Below are positions 27,084 through 33,965 of a stretch of 33,965 bases of DNA, piece after piece. Each line of letters begins with the position of its first letter. The stretch's first letter is position 1. Below the pieces are notes generated by a model. The model was not told where the DNA came from. It did not search any database and saw only the letters and a program-made list of their open reading frames with translations. The position numbers were made by a program, and so were the translations under genes. This DNA comes from Fibrobacter sp. (GTDB lineage: Bacteria > Fibrobacterota > Fibrobacteria > Fibrobacterales > Fibrobacteraceae), in NCBI GenBank assembly GCA_017550445.1, contig JAFZOV010000058.1, positions 1 through 33,965 of the forward strand, read 5' to 3'.

Positions 27084-28775
27084 CTAAATTTTTGCTCGAA
27101 TAAAGAATGTTGAGCCATCTGTTTGACGGTTTGCATAGAAAACCCAGATGCGATGGACGGAGCCATCAACCCATCCGTATTCATTACAAGCGCCTTCATC
27201 AATCATTTTCGAGGCCAGCGGGTCAGCAGCGTTGCACCCGTGATTGTACGCAGCCAGCAGATTCAGGCTAATCTGCGGAGACGGAACCGTCTGGTGGTCA
27301 CCACCGCCGTCATGAACGAGAACGCCATCCACATAGACCCACATGTCATCAATAGACATAAACTGCAGATACCCATCATCTTCAGCCCTGTACACAAACT
27401 GCGCATAAGCCTGCACGGTAAAATGATAATTGCGCAAATGCTGGAGACCCAGAGTTCCTGCAGCAGCCGCGGCATTCCATGCGGCACTATAGCCGAAACT
27501 CGATTCAACAGAACGGGGACCGCCGTATGAGAGCCAGCTAGCACAAAGATCTGCGGTATTATTGCCCAAGCGGTCTACTTGGACCGAAGCATACTCATAA
27601 TCGTAAGGAGGGCAATAAATAGAAAGGCTCTGGGGCCCATACTGATCATAAGAGTCCTTCGAATCAGCACAAGGCTTGGAGCAGACCCACATATCCGTGA
27701 CTGGGTCAATGGAATCTAACGGGAAGAACCCGCCATTGTTGAAGTCATAATCGACAACAAAGTTTCCACGTTCGCCATCGACACGTTCAAGATTAAGCGT
27801 TGTATTGGAGCGTTTATTAACATCCGCAACATCAGCAAACCACTGGTCAAAATACTGGTTGTCGCAGAGATCTCCGGTCTTTGCAATTCGTGCACCATTC
27901 AGCATACCATATTCATCAGCATCACCCAAAACAAATGACAGGTCTGATTTAACCATGCCCGGTGTATAGTATACATCGTCCGCCCAAGACATTCGAGAGG
28001 ACTTACAAGACTTTGCCAACATGTCAGGATTAGTGATGAAATTATTGAAGAAACCTCTCCGTTTACGCCCCGTACCATCATCCAAATCACATTCCCCGTA
28101 AGTCAAAGCGGGCTGTGTAGAAACCTGTTGAAGATAAGGCGGCAAAGCGGAATTCGCAAATAACGGCAATCCATCCGTACCAATCCCTGATCCAGCAAGG
28201 GATGTCTTATTTCCACAAGTCAGATGATACATATCCTTACTATACCAGAGCACATCGTATCCAGGATAATTCCATGAAAAGATTGCATCCCTCTTGCTAA
28301 CACCTCTTTTAGAAACACCAGCATACTCTTCTACAAAATTTTCAAAATCCTGATGGTTCGCCTGAAAATCACGGATAATCACGTCAAAGCAGAATTTCGA
28401 AGAAGAACGCTTATTTACCGGACAGCTAAGTTTTACCCCATTGTTTATGCCGGTGTCGTTTTTAGAAGGTTCCGGAGGATTTACCACCGGGTCATTTGTC
28501 GGAACAGACGTACGCAATATAGAGCTGTCAGTTTCAACCCAGCCTCCATTCTTGCATACGACCAAGTTGTCATCGGTCTTTACGTAAACGATACGTCCTT
28601 CCTGCAAATCATCACAATCATCCAGGTAAGATATATCCTGTACCGACTTCACCTCAATGGGCCTTTGGGCGTTTTCCATTTCAACCAAAGTCGTAATATC
28701 CGTAGATTCGCAGCTACAAAAAGCCAACACAAGCAAGGAGGCAACGACCCAATATTTTTTTTCTAAACAAGACAT
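27084..28775 (-). CDS. Fibro-slime domain lipoprotein
   Basis: Lipobox LAFCSC near residues 18-23. An N-terminal region with YLDDCDDLQEGRIVYVKTD...VCKNGGWVE resembles the short cysteine modules common in Fibrobacter surface proteins. The fibro-slime domain follows: FCFDVIIRDFQANHQDFENF near its start, and at its end a PA14-like core with FMSIDDMWVYVDGVLVHDGGGDH and GSVHRIWVFYANR. Fibro-slime domains occur in Fibrobacter and slime moulds and are thought to bind carbohydrate or act in adhesion. The length is about 560 residues. It begins 15 bp after the barrel-type gene at 28791, so the two are probably one operon. Surface adhesion is the likely role, by inference from the domain. Confidence 0.82.
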   Translation of the reverse strand: MSCLEKKYWVVASLLVLAFCSCESTDITTLVEMENAQRPIEVKSVQDISYLDDCDDLQEGRIVYVKTDDNLVVCKNGGWVETDSSILRTSVPTNDPVVNPPEPSKNDTGINNGVKLSCPVNKRSSSKFCFDVIIRDFQANHQDFENFVEEYAGVSKRGVSKRDAIFSWNYPGYDVLWYSKDMYHLTCGNKTSLAGSGIGTDGLPLFANSALPPYLQQVSTQPALTYGECDLDDGTGRKRRGFFNNFITNPDMLAKSCKSSRMSWADDVYYTPGMVKSDLSFVLGDADEYGMLNGARIAKTGDLCDNQYFDQWFADVADVNKRSNTTLNLERVDGERGNFVVDYDFNNGGFFPLDSIDPVTDMWVCSKPCADSKDSYDQYGPQSLSIYCPPYDYEYASVQVDRLGNNTADLCASWLSYGGPRSVESSFGYSAAWNAAAAAGTLGLQHLRNYHFTVQAYAQFVYRAEDDGYLQFMSIDDMWVYVDGVLVHDGGGDHQTVPSPQISLNLLAAYNHGCNAADPLASKMIDEGACNEYGWVDGSVHRIWVFYANRQTDGSTFFIRAKI

Positions 28776-28790
28776 GTTTTTTATTTCACC

Positions 28791-29969
28791 TTAGAACAAC
28801 CACGCAATGGCACGAATTCCGGCATGCCAAGCGGTAGCCTTATAGTCGCCACCAAAAGCAAAATTCATGGAATTACTCAATTCATAATTGAAAATGGCAT
28901 CCACTTCAAAAGAAACAGGCTTTACAGGAATTTTATAACCCACCGCCACTTCAAGGGGAATTTCGGTCAAGGGCTTTAAGGTCCACACCGTTTTCTGATC
29001 ATCATAAAGCACAATGTCGTTCATCAAGGACGAATAGACCGAAGCGCCAACTTCCGCCACAAAGCCGTATTTCAGTCCAGACATGAACCGGGCAAAGGCT
29101 CCGCCGCCCACACGCCAGAGGCCCTCGTTAACGGTTCCAGCCTCTTCGCTCACATAGATTCGCTCGTATATAAAAAGACCTTCAAGACGCAGGGCGAAGT
29201 GCGAATAGCCAATCATGGCGGTAATGCCGGCACCGGCACTAGGAACCATAAAGGAATTGGACTTCAACTTCTGATTAAACAAACCATAGGAACCGTTTAC
29301 CAAAAGTCCCATTCCCCCAAAACGCAGAGATTCCTTTTTATCTGTATGGAGCGAATCGTACATGGCAAAGCCATCGACCGTAGCTGTTGCAGCAGAATCA
29401 GGCTTTGCCGCCACCGTATCTTTAACCACAGAATCTACAGCAGCAGCCACAGGCGTTGCCGCAGAATCCGTTTTAGACGACGAATCCACAACTAGTTCCG
29501 TTGATTCAGAAAGTAATTCTGCACTTAATTCGGTGGAAGTCGAATCCACTTCTGCAGCAACCGTAGCCACAGAATCTTCTTGCGGCGGTACTGTAACAGC
29601 AGGAACCGTTTCGGTAACAACAGTGTCTCTCGCCTGAGGCACCGGGTCACCACGGCGAATTATTGGATCCGGCACAGGTTCGGCAACCGGTTCAACAATC
29701 GGCTGGGCAACAGGGAGCGCAGCGGGTTGTGCTGCGGGCTGAGCAACAGGTTCAGCAACGGGTTTGGCAGCAGGCTTCGCCTCCACTTTTGCGGCAGGTT
29801 TAGCAAGCGGAGCTTTTTTGACAGCCTTCGGCTCGGGTGTTCCCCAAAGATCGTTTTCGGCATTTGAACTGCCCAGTTCGCTATCGCTCCCCCACAGGTC
29901 ATCAGCAAACGACACCGAGGGGCTCCCAACCCACAAAATTAAAAAGAGGAATGCTTTTAGAAAACGCAT
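28791..29969 (-). CDS. Exported barrel-like protein with a Pro/Ala-rich N-terminal region
   Basis: A signal peptide (RFLKAFLFLILWVGSPSVSFA) is followed by two DLWG words (DDLWGS, NDLWGTPEP), then low-complexity Ala/Pro/Lys/Val repeats (KPAAKPVAEPVAQPAA type, about residues 50-110), an acidic Ser/Thr/Val-rich segment (about 130-205), and a C-terminal part of about 180 residues with barrel-like strands (FGGMGLLVNGSYGLF, YSHFALRLEGLFIYERIYV, GIRAIAWLF), ending in Phe. This fits an outer-membrane barrel with a long periplasmic spacer that might cross peptidoglycan. I chose ATG 29969, with GGAG 8 nt upstream; a TTG at 29984 is weaker. No family recognised. Confidence 0.72.
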   Translation of the reverse strand: MRFLKAFLFLILWVGSPSVSFADDLWGSDSELGSSNAENDLWGTPEPKAVKKAPLAKPAAKVEAKPAAKPVAEPVAQPAAQPAALPVAQPIVEPVAEPVPDPIIRRGDPVPQARDTVVTETVPAVTVPPQEDSVATVAAEVDSTSTELSAELLSESTELVVDSSSKTDSAATPVAAAVDSVVKDTVAAKPDSAATATVDGFAMYDSLHTDKKESLRFGGMGLLVNGSYGLFNQKLKSNSFMVPSAGAGITAMIGYSHFALRLEGLFIYERIYVSEEAGTVNEGLWRVGGGAFARFMSGLKYGFVAEVGASVYSSLMNDIVLYDDQKTVWTLKPLTEIPLEVAVGYKIPVKPVSFEVDAIFNYELSNSMNFAFGGDYKATAWHAGIRAIAWLF

Positions 29970-30051
29970 GGTGCTATTCTCCAAACAGAACTGATTTGTT
30001 AAAAAATAGAAATATTTCTTCTATTTCCTAGATACAAACCATCTGGATACT

Positions 30052-30093
30052 CCCCAAAAAGAAAAAGGTCCCGACTTGCATCGGAACCTTTTT
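30052..30093 (-). terminator. Terminator of the tRNA-Asn gene
   Basis: A 13-position stem with one mismatch (30062-30074 with 30081-30093, loop of 6) includes AAAAAGG/CCTTTTT at its base, so the minus strand ends in a T-run. It starts two bases after the mature tRNA end. The structure is nearly symmetrical and could work both ways. Confidence 0.85.
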
Positions 30094-30095
30094 CA

Positions 30096-30168
30096 CTGCT
30101 TCACTTGGACTCGAACCAAGGACAACGCGATTAACAGTCGCGGGCTCTACCAACTGAGCTATGAAGCA
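30096..30168 (-). tRNA. tRNA-Asn (anticodon GTT)
   Basis: The 73-nt gene folds as a cloverleaf: acceptor TGCTTCA/TGAAGCA, D-arm GCTC...GAGC, anticodon stem CGCGA/TCGCG with loop CTGTTAA giving anticodon GTT, and T-arm CTTGG TTCGAGT CCAAG. The discriminator is G. CCA is not encoded and must be added. It has its own promoter and terminator. Confidence 0.97.
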
Positions 30169-30205
30169 ATTTAGTCTTTCGAGGTTTCCCTCATCGACGG
30201 CACCA

Positions 30206-30233
30206 AATATAGATAATACAAAAGATTCGTCAA
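30206..30233 (-). promoter_or_regulatory. Promoter of the tRNA-Asn gene
   Basis: Minus-strand TTGACG (30228-30233), 16-bp spacer, TATATT (30206-30211). The mature tRNA starts about 38 bp downstream of the -10, leaving a short leader. Confidence 0.8.
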
Positions 30234-30240
30234 GGGGTTA

Positions 30241-30299
30241 GGGCGATTTTTTTGCGTTTTTTTTTGAAAAAAAATCATTTTCTAAGATCTTTTTCAATT
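30241..30299. other. A/T homopolymer stretch between the tRNA promoter and the RluA-type gene
   Basis: A run of nine T, then G, then eight A (30257-30274) forms a loop-poor A/T palindrome just after the stop of the RluA-type gene. It may end that transcript but lacks a GC stem. Nothing else is visible in the 330-bp gap besides the tRNA unit. Confidence 0.3.
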
Positions 30300-31337
30300 T
30301 TAGGCAAAGCTTTTGGCCTTTTCCACCAGCTCCGCCATCTCGGCCGGGAATTCCTTACATTCAAAAATGCGAGATTCTCTCCAGTAGGGCAACTGGATTT
30401 CCACCTTATAGGCATAAAGCATCTGGCTCTCGCCGCCGAGGGCCTTTAGGTCTTCGGCGGAAAGTCCCGCTTCGGAATTGTCCACAGAAGCATCGCGGGA
30501 CCAGGAGCGAGACATCTTCTCGTAGTAGATTCCATCAAAGCTGTACAGGCGGTCGCCCAGAATCGGGTACCCGAGCTCGGCGAGGTGGGTCCGAATCTGG
30601 TGTTTGCGGCCCGTCAAAAGTTCGGCCTCGACGACGGAATACTTCGTTTCGCCCCCCACCGGTTGCGTAAGCATTCCCACGCCCAGCTTTCTAAAGCGGG
30701 TATGGCAGGGTTTTCCGTCGTCAAAATGGTGCATACGGAGCCGCAAGCGATCCGCGGGGTCTTCGCGCAACGGCATCGTGCAGTCCACGGGCTCGTTCGC
30801 AGGGAAACCTTCGACCGCGAAGTCCCCGCGCACGACCGCCATATAAAACTTCTTCAACAAGATTCTGTCCAAATTCTTCTGGAACCGCGCCGCCGACTCG
30901 GCATACTTCGCAAACAGCATCAGCCCGCCCGTGTCGCGGTCCAAACGATGCATCGGAGTCGCCGTTTCACAATCAGTCCCACGGCGCACAATCGAGGTAA
31001 AGGTATTGTAGAATATGTGCCCCGTGTGGTGCACCGGCACGCCCGCAGGCTTTGCCACCAGCATAAATTCATCGTCTTCGAACACCACCTTAAAATCAGT
31101 CGGCACTTCGGGCTCGGTGTAGTTCGCCACATGGTAAATCACCTTGTCGCCACGATGCGCCACTGTTTCGGGCGTTGCCACTTTGCCATTCACCTTCACA
31201 AAGCCGCCGGCAATCTTTTCGCTCCATAGTTCGCGACTATGGTAAGTAAAGCGCTTGCTCAGAGAATCGAGCAGCAGCCAGCCCTCATGTTCGGGCTGCA
31301 CCACGCTCTCAAAGTACATATCAGATGGTACGGTCAT
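30300..31337 (-). CDS. RluA/RluC/RluD-family pseudouridine synthase
   Basis: An S4-like N-terminal domain (about residues 20-75, HSRELWSEKIAGGFVKVNGKV) is followed by the RluA-type catalytic domain: FMLVAKPAGVPVHHTG near 91-107, catalytic Asp133 in HRLDRDTGGL, LKKFYMAVVRG near 161-171, and GRKHQIRTHLAELGYPILGDRLY. These enzymes make pseudouridine in 23S rRNA or tRNA; which site cannot be told. The last about 55 residues extend beyond the usual core. The start is ATG 31337 without a clear ribosome site, because the upstream sequence is a heptameric repeat tract. Probably cotranscribed with nadD, whose stop lies 61 bases upstream. Confidence 0.9.
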   Translation of the reverse strand: MTVPSDMYFESVVQPEHEGWLLLDSLSKRFTYHSRELWSEKIAGGFVKVNGKVATPETVAHRGDKVIYHVANYTEPEVPTDFKVVFEDDEFMLVAKPAGVPVHHTGHIFYNTFTSIVRRGTDCETATPMHRLDRDTGGLMLFAKYAESAARFQKNLDRILLKKFYMAVVRGDFAVEGFPANEPVDCTMPLREDPADRLRLRMHHFDDGKPCHTRFRKLGVGMLTQPVGGETKYSVVEAELLTGRKHQIRTHLAELGYPILGDRLYSFDGIYYEKMSRSWSRDASVDNSEAGLSAEDLKALGGESQMLYAYKVEIQLPYWRESRIFECKEFPAEMAELVEKAKSFA

Positions 31338-31343
31338 AATAAT

Positions 31344-31406
31344 GTGAGATGTGAGATGTGAGATGTGGAATTAATCATTACACATTACACACCACACATT
31401 AATCCT
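31344..31406. repeat. Heptameric repeat tract between nadD and the RluA-type gene
   Basis: Nine 7-bp units in one register: GTGAGAT three times, then GTGGAAT, TAATCAT, and CACAT-type units. The tract fills the gap and runs over the nadD stop codon, so it has also set the end of that protein and the 5' region of the next gene. Confidence 0.85.
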
Positions 31407-32034
31407 TATATAGTCCTCGCTGCTTAATATACTCGTACACTTTCGGGTGAAGTCCCTTGGGTTCATCGCCGCACAACAATGCCTTGCGAATAGCCGTGCT
31501 GGAAAACACACCTTCAAAGCCTTCTTCGGGGCCAAGCCACAAAAGGTCCGCATAGCCCTTCGCCTTATGCTCCACCAAGTCCGGTTTCGGGTAACCGTTG
31601 CGGGCAAACACAATGAGTTCAAAGTCTCGCAACAGCAAATGTCCGTTGTAATTCGTGCCAAAGAACGTCATCGGGTCGCGCCAGTGCGGAATACCTTCGT
31701 AAGTATCGGCACCTGTCAGCAAGCGAAAATTGATATCGGGGAATTTTTCCTTAAGCCCGCACAAGAACACGTACGAGCCGCGAAAATCACCCTGTTCAAT
31801 TTCCAAATCCGAAAGAATCAGTCGCGGATCGCCTTCCATAGCGAGTTCAAGCATGGCAAAGCGGTCTTCGGGGCTTGCATTCAGTTTCTTGTCCCAGCGA
31901 TCTGGGCTTGGCATAAACCACACCTCGTCGCAGAATTTTTTCGCAAGACAAGTCTTAGCCACCCTAATATGATCCATATGAACCGGATCAAAAGCCCCCC
32001 CCAAAACAGCAACATTCTTCGAAAAATCAGACAA
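31399..32034 (-). CDS. nadD: Nicotinate-nucleotide adenylyltransferase
   Basis: Cytoplasmic enzyme that joins nicotinate mononucleotide and ATP to nicotinate adenine dinucleotide in NAD synthesis. The nucleotidyltransferase motif GGAFDPVHMDH lies near the N-terminus (about residues 12-22) and FSSTAIRKAL near the C-terminus; FMPSPDRWDKK and LLTGADTYEGIPHW match the family. There is no ATG before the first motif, so the start must be TTG: TTG 32034 has AAGGA six bases upstream, while TTG 32040 directly abuts it. Length about 211, normal. The C-terminal end (GLYKD) is encoded within a heptameric repeat tract. Its neighbours rsgA and RluA-type enzymes are ribosome-related, so the operon mixes functions. 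Confidence 0.9.
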   Translation of the reverse strand: MSDFSKNVAVLGGAFDPVHMDHIRVAKTCLAKKFCDEVWFMPSPDRWDKKLNASPEDRFAMLELAMEGDPRLILSDLEIEQGDFRGSYVFLCGLKEKFPDINFRLLTGADTYEGIPHWRDPMTFFGTNYNGHLLLRDFELIVFARNGYPKPDLVEHKAKGYADLLWLGPEEGFEGVFSSTAIRKALLCGDEPKGLHPKVYEYIKQRGLYKD

Positions 32035-32047
32035 AATCAATCCTTAA

Positions 32048-32650
32048 CTAAAACACGTAAGAGGCAAAGCCCACATTCAGCTGCAAGCGACCGCCATGAA
32101 CCTTCTTGTCCTTAAACGGGTCGTAATGCGTGAGCACCCAGCGGTAACCGACTTCGGCAAAAATCAACGTCTTCGAGAAAATCGTCAAAATAGAGCCAAA
32201 GCTTGCGCCCCACTCGTTCCATGCGATGTCTCCCAAGTCGCTCAGTTCCTTGACGCGAGAATAGCTACCCATCAAGTAGATTTCACCCAGCAAATGGATA
32301 CCCAGTTCAAAGTCAAATTCAGAATGGTCCACGTCGTATTCTTCGCCGTTTTCCATATCTTCGTCATAGCTGAACATGCCATAACCCACACGGAACACGC
32401 CGAGCCCCGGATACCAAATACCAATCATGGGTTCGATCTGGTAAAGCCCGATTCCCCGTTCAGTACCAACGCCCGTGCCCGAACCAAAGCCAAGAGCTCC
32501 GCCCAAAATCAGCGGAGTACGGATTCCGTTAAGCAATGGTCCTGCGGACTGCGATCCAGTACCCATAGGTTCCATAGACATTGCATCCTGCGACCAGGCC
32601 GGCACGCAAGCAAACAGCGCAAATACGAGCAAGGCGATTATCTTTTTCAT
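32048..32650 (-). CDS. Outer-membrane barrel-like protein of unknown function
   Basis: Signal peptide (KKIIALLVFALFACVPAWSQ), then Gly-rich and aromatic strands (PLILGGALGFGSGTG, IEPMIGIWYPGLGVFRVGYGMF, FDFELGIHLLGEIYLMGSYS, LIFAEVGYRW, RLQLNVGFASYVF) ending in Phe, as in small outer-membrane barrels. About eight strands would fit. No family recognised. A GAGGAG ribosome site lies just before ATG 32650, and the gene is seven bases from the upstream membrane-protein gene. Confidence 0.72.
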   Translation of the reverse strand: MKKIIALLVFALFACVPAWSQDAMSMEPMGTGSQSAGPLLNGIRTPLILGGALGFGSGTGVGTERGIGLYQIEPMIGIWYPGLGVFRVGYGMFSYDEDMENGEEYDVDHSEFDFELGIHLLGEIYLMGSYSRVKELSDLGDIAWNEWGASFGSILTIFSKTLIFAEVGYRWVLTHYDPFKDKKVHGGRLQLNVGFASYVF

Positions 32651-32657
32651 AGGCTCC

Positions 32658-33065
32658 TCACGATACGGAAATCACGGCCACCCCAAGTCCCATCAACACG
32701 TTCACCGCGGCATCGACCTTGGTCATCTTGAAGAATTTGGGGCGAATCGATTCTTCCTTAAAAATCTGCGAAATTTCCAAATGGGAAAGATACATTGAAA
32801 TTGCGAGTTTCACAAATACGGCACCCACCACCCAGTAGGCAAACTCCGAAAGGTACGTGAGCGCAATATACAGCACCGAAAGCGTCCCCGTCAAGAAAAA
32901 GTTCGAACGACGCACGGCACCTTCGTCCGAATCGTTTTCAAGCGCCATCGCCTTAAATTCCTTGACTTTTTCGCAAATTGCCTCGTAACTCGTCACCAAC
33001 TGGTGCAGGTTGTAGCCCACCAGCACAATCGATGCCACCAAGGTAATTTTAACAGCAATATCCAT
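32658..33065 (-). CDS. Small membrane protein of unknown function
   Basis: About 135 residues with an N-terminal helix (ITLVASIVLVGYNLHQLV), a charged helix (AICEKVKEFKAMALEND), two central hydrophobic segments (FFLTGTLSVLYIALTYLS, FAYWVVGAVFVKLAISMY) and a C-terminal helix (AVNVLMGLGVAVISVS), so probably four membrane spans. No recognised family. ATG 33065 is preferred over TTG 33068, with GAGGA about 9 nt upstream. It is between rsgA and the barrel protein in one operon. Confidence 0.72.
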   Translation of the reverse strand: MDIAVKITLVASIVLVGYNLHQLVTSYEAICEKVKEFKAMALENDSDEGAVRRSNFFLTGTLSVLYIALTYLSEFAYWVVGAVFVKLAISMYLSHLEISQIFKEESIRPKFFKMTKVDAAVNVLMGLGVAVISVS

Positions 33066-33078
33066 CAACCCAAATCCT

Positions 33079-33965
33079 CTAGTTCCTCGAATTCAAAATT
33101 CTCAAATAGCTTGCATAGCGGGCACGCGAAAGCTTCCCCGACTCCACCGCCGCACGCACCGTACAGCCCGGCTCCTTCAAGTGCTTGCAGTTACTGTACT
33201 TGCAGGTAAACAAGTCGCCTTCAAAGAACCCCGGGAAAATCTTTGCCAAAGTTTCGCCGTCCATGTCATCTTCGCCGTTCGCAAGGCCGATGCTTCGAAT
33301 GCCCGGCGTATCAATCACGTAACCGCCACCCGGAAAATCGAACAGGCTCGAAGAAGTCGTCGTATGCCGGCCCTTGCCGTCGCGTTCACGCACGGCGCCC
33401 GTTTCAAGTTCGGCACCCGGCACCAAAGCATTCACCAGCGTAGACTTACCCACGCCGCTCTGCCCGCTAAATACAGAAGACTTCCCCGCCAGTTCTTCGC
33501 GCAGGCGTTCCAGGCCCTCGCCCGTCTTCACGCTCACGGGAATCACCTTGTCTACGATACTCATGAAGTCGCGGATGTCGTCAGTCAGGTCAGCCTCGCC
33601 ATTCGGGAGCAAATCCATTTTAGTCAGCACCAGCACAAACGGCAAATTGTTGAGGTTCGCCGCCAGCAAAAATCGGTCCATAAATCCGTAGTTGAACTCC
33701 GGCTGCGTCACGCTCGCGACAATCACCACCTGGTCGATATTTGCCGCCAGAGTGAGTTTTCGCCTAAAACTATCGCGGGGGCCGGGGCGCTTGAGTTCGC
33801 TCTTTCGCGGGAGCACGCGCACCACGCAATACTTCTGCGATCCCACGCCTTCGCCGCTATCTTCGTCTTCATTCACCTGGCCAAGCAGCACGCGGTCACC
33901 TACCGCCGGGAACTCGCCCAGCGCCTTCGAAGTCGTCGCCCGGTACATGGCTGTAACAGTAGGAA
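33079..33965 (-). CDS. rsgA: Ribosome small-subunit GTPase RsgA (5' end beyond window)
   Basis: Circularly permuted GTPase that helps late 30S assembly. The permuted order is visible: G4 LTKMDL, then G1 GQSGVGKST (162-170 counting from the first internal ATG), then G3 DTPGIRSIG, then the zinc-binding CKYSNCKHLKEPGC. The N-terminal OB domain is only partly visible: the frame stays open through base 33965 and ATG 33948 lies inside the OB fold (FPAVGDRV), so the true start is probably outside the window. The first gene of a minus run that continues to nadD and the RluA-type gene. Confidence 0.93.
   Translation of the reverse strand, partial: PTVTAMYRATTSKALGEFPAVGDRVLLGQVNEDEDSGEGVGSQKYCVVRVLPRKSELKRPGPRDSFRRKLTLAANIDQVVIVASVTQPEFNYGFMDRFLLAANLNNLPFVLVLTKMDLLPNGEADLTDDIRDFMSIVDKVIPVSVKTGEGLERLREELAGKSSVFSGQSGVGKSTLVNALVPGAELETGAVRERDGKGRHTTTSSSLFDFPGGGYVIDTPGIRSIGLANGEDDMDGETLAKIFPGFFEGDLFTCKYSNCKHLKEPGCTVRAAVESGKLSRARYASYLRILNSRN

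Overview
The window looks like a piece of a Fibrobacter chromosome (F. succinogenes or a close relative). The evidence is the mix of genes: two about 910-residue lipoproteins that fit the Fibrobacter-specific paralogous family I remember as TIGR02171, a fibro-slime-domain lipoprotein, secreted plant-cell-wall hydrolases (GH11 xylanase, GH5 endoglucanase with a C-terminal sorting-like domain), many short outer-membrane-type proteins and moderate GC. No phage, IS element, CRISPR array or rRNA operon is visible. Housekeeping genes (gyrA, surE, a SpoU methyltransferase, surA-like, ftsE, three rRNA/tRNA modification enzymes, nadD, rsgA, tRNA-Asn) are interleaved with Fibrobacter-type envelope genes.

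Layout. 1-363: start of a GH11 xylanase (minus, cut by the window edge). 577-4073: surE-gyrA (minus, stop/start overlap). 4245-4997: SpoU-type methyltransferase (plus), tail to tail with a TolB-like beta-propeller protein (4998-6203, minus). 6372-7724: GH5 endoglucanase (plus) with its own terminator. 7799-17508: a tightly packed five-gene minus-strand operon, in order of transcription: AlgX/AlgJ-like SGNH lipoprotein, membrane-anchored transglutaminase-like protein, two tandem three-domain lipoproteins (FGE-sulfatase-like + PD40 propeller + SGNH-like), and a multi-pass GT-C-like membrane protein. 17577-21625: plus-strand run of a ClC antiporter, a radical SAM/SPASM protein, an arginase-fold protein and an RsuA/RluB-type pseudouridine synthase. 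21631-25130: minus operon of a PPIase-like lipoprotein, SurA-like chaperone, FtsE without FtsX, and a secreted protein. 25218-27038: MBOAT acyltransferase and a small secreted partner behind a strong promoter. 27084-29969: barrel protein and fibro-slime lipoprotein. 30096-30168: tRNA-Asn(GTT) with a clear promoter and terminator. 30300-33965: minus run rsgA, membrane protein, barrel protein, nadD, RluA-type synthase.

The most unusual signal is in small repeats. (i) Several tracts (4105-4139, 4174-4201, 8218-8308, 15504-15531, 20523-20557, 31344-31406) are built of 7-bp units. The unit sequence differs from tract to tract and even changes along one tract, but the 7-bp register is kept. (ii) Three families of dispersed 30-45 bp elements (words GTCATCC...GAAGGATC, GTCATTGCGAGC...AATCCA, and a GC-rich palindrome) lie both between genes and in frame inside genes, where they add foreign-looking peptide segments. 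Both kinds concentrate in the less conserved genes: the GT-C-like protein, radical SAM, arginase-like and transglutaminase-like genes.

Working idea: the 7799-17508 operon, with three SGNH-type domains, a membrane transferase-like protein and a papain-fold protein, may be an uncharacterised envelope-glycan or surface-polymer modification system, possibly served by the MBOAT acyltransferase at 25218. This is inference from domains and gene order only.
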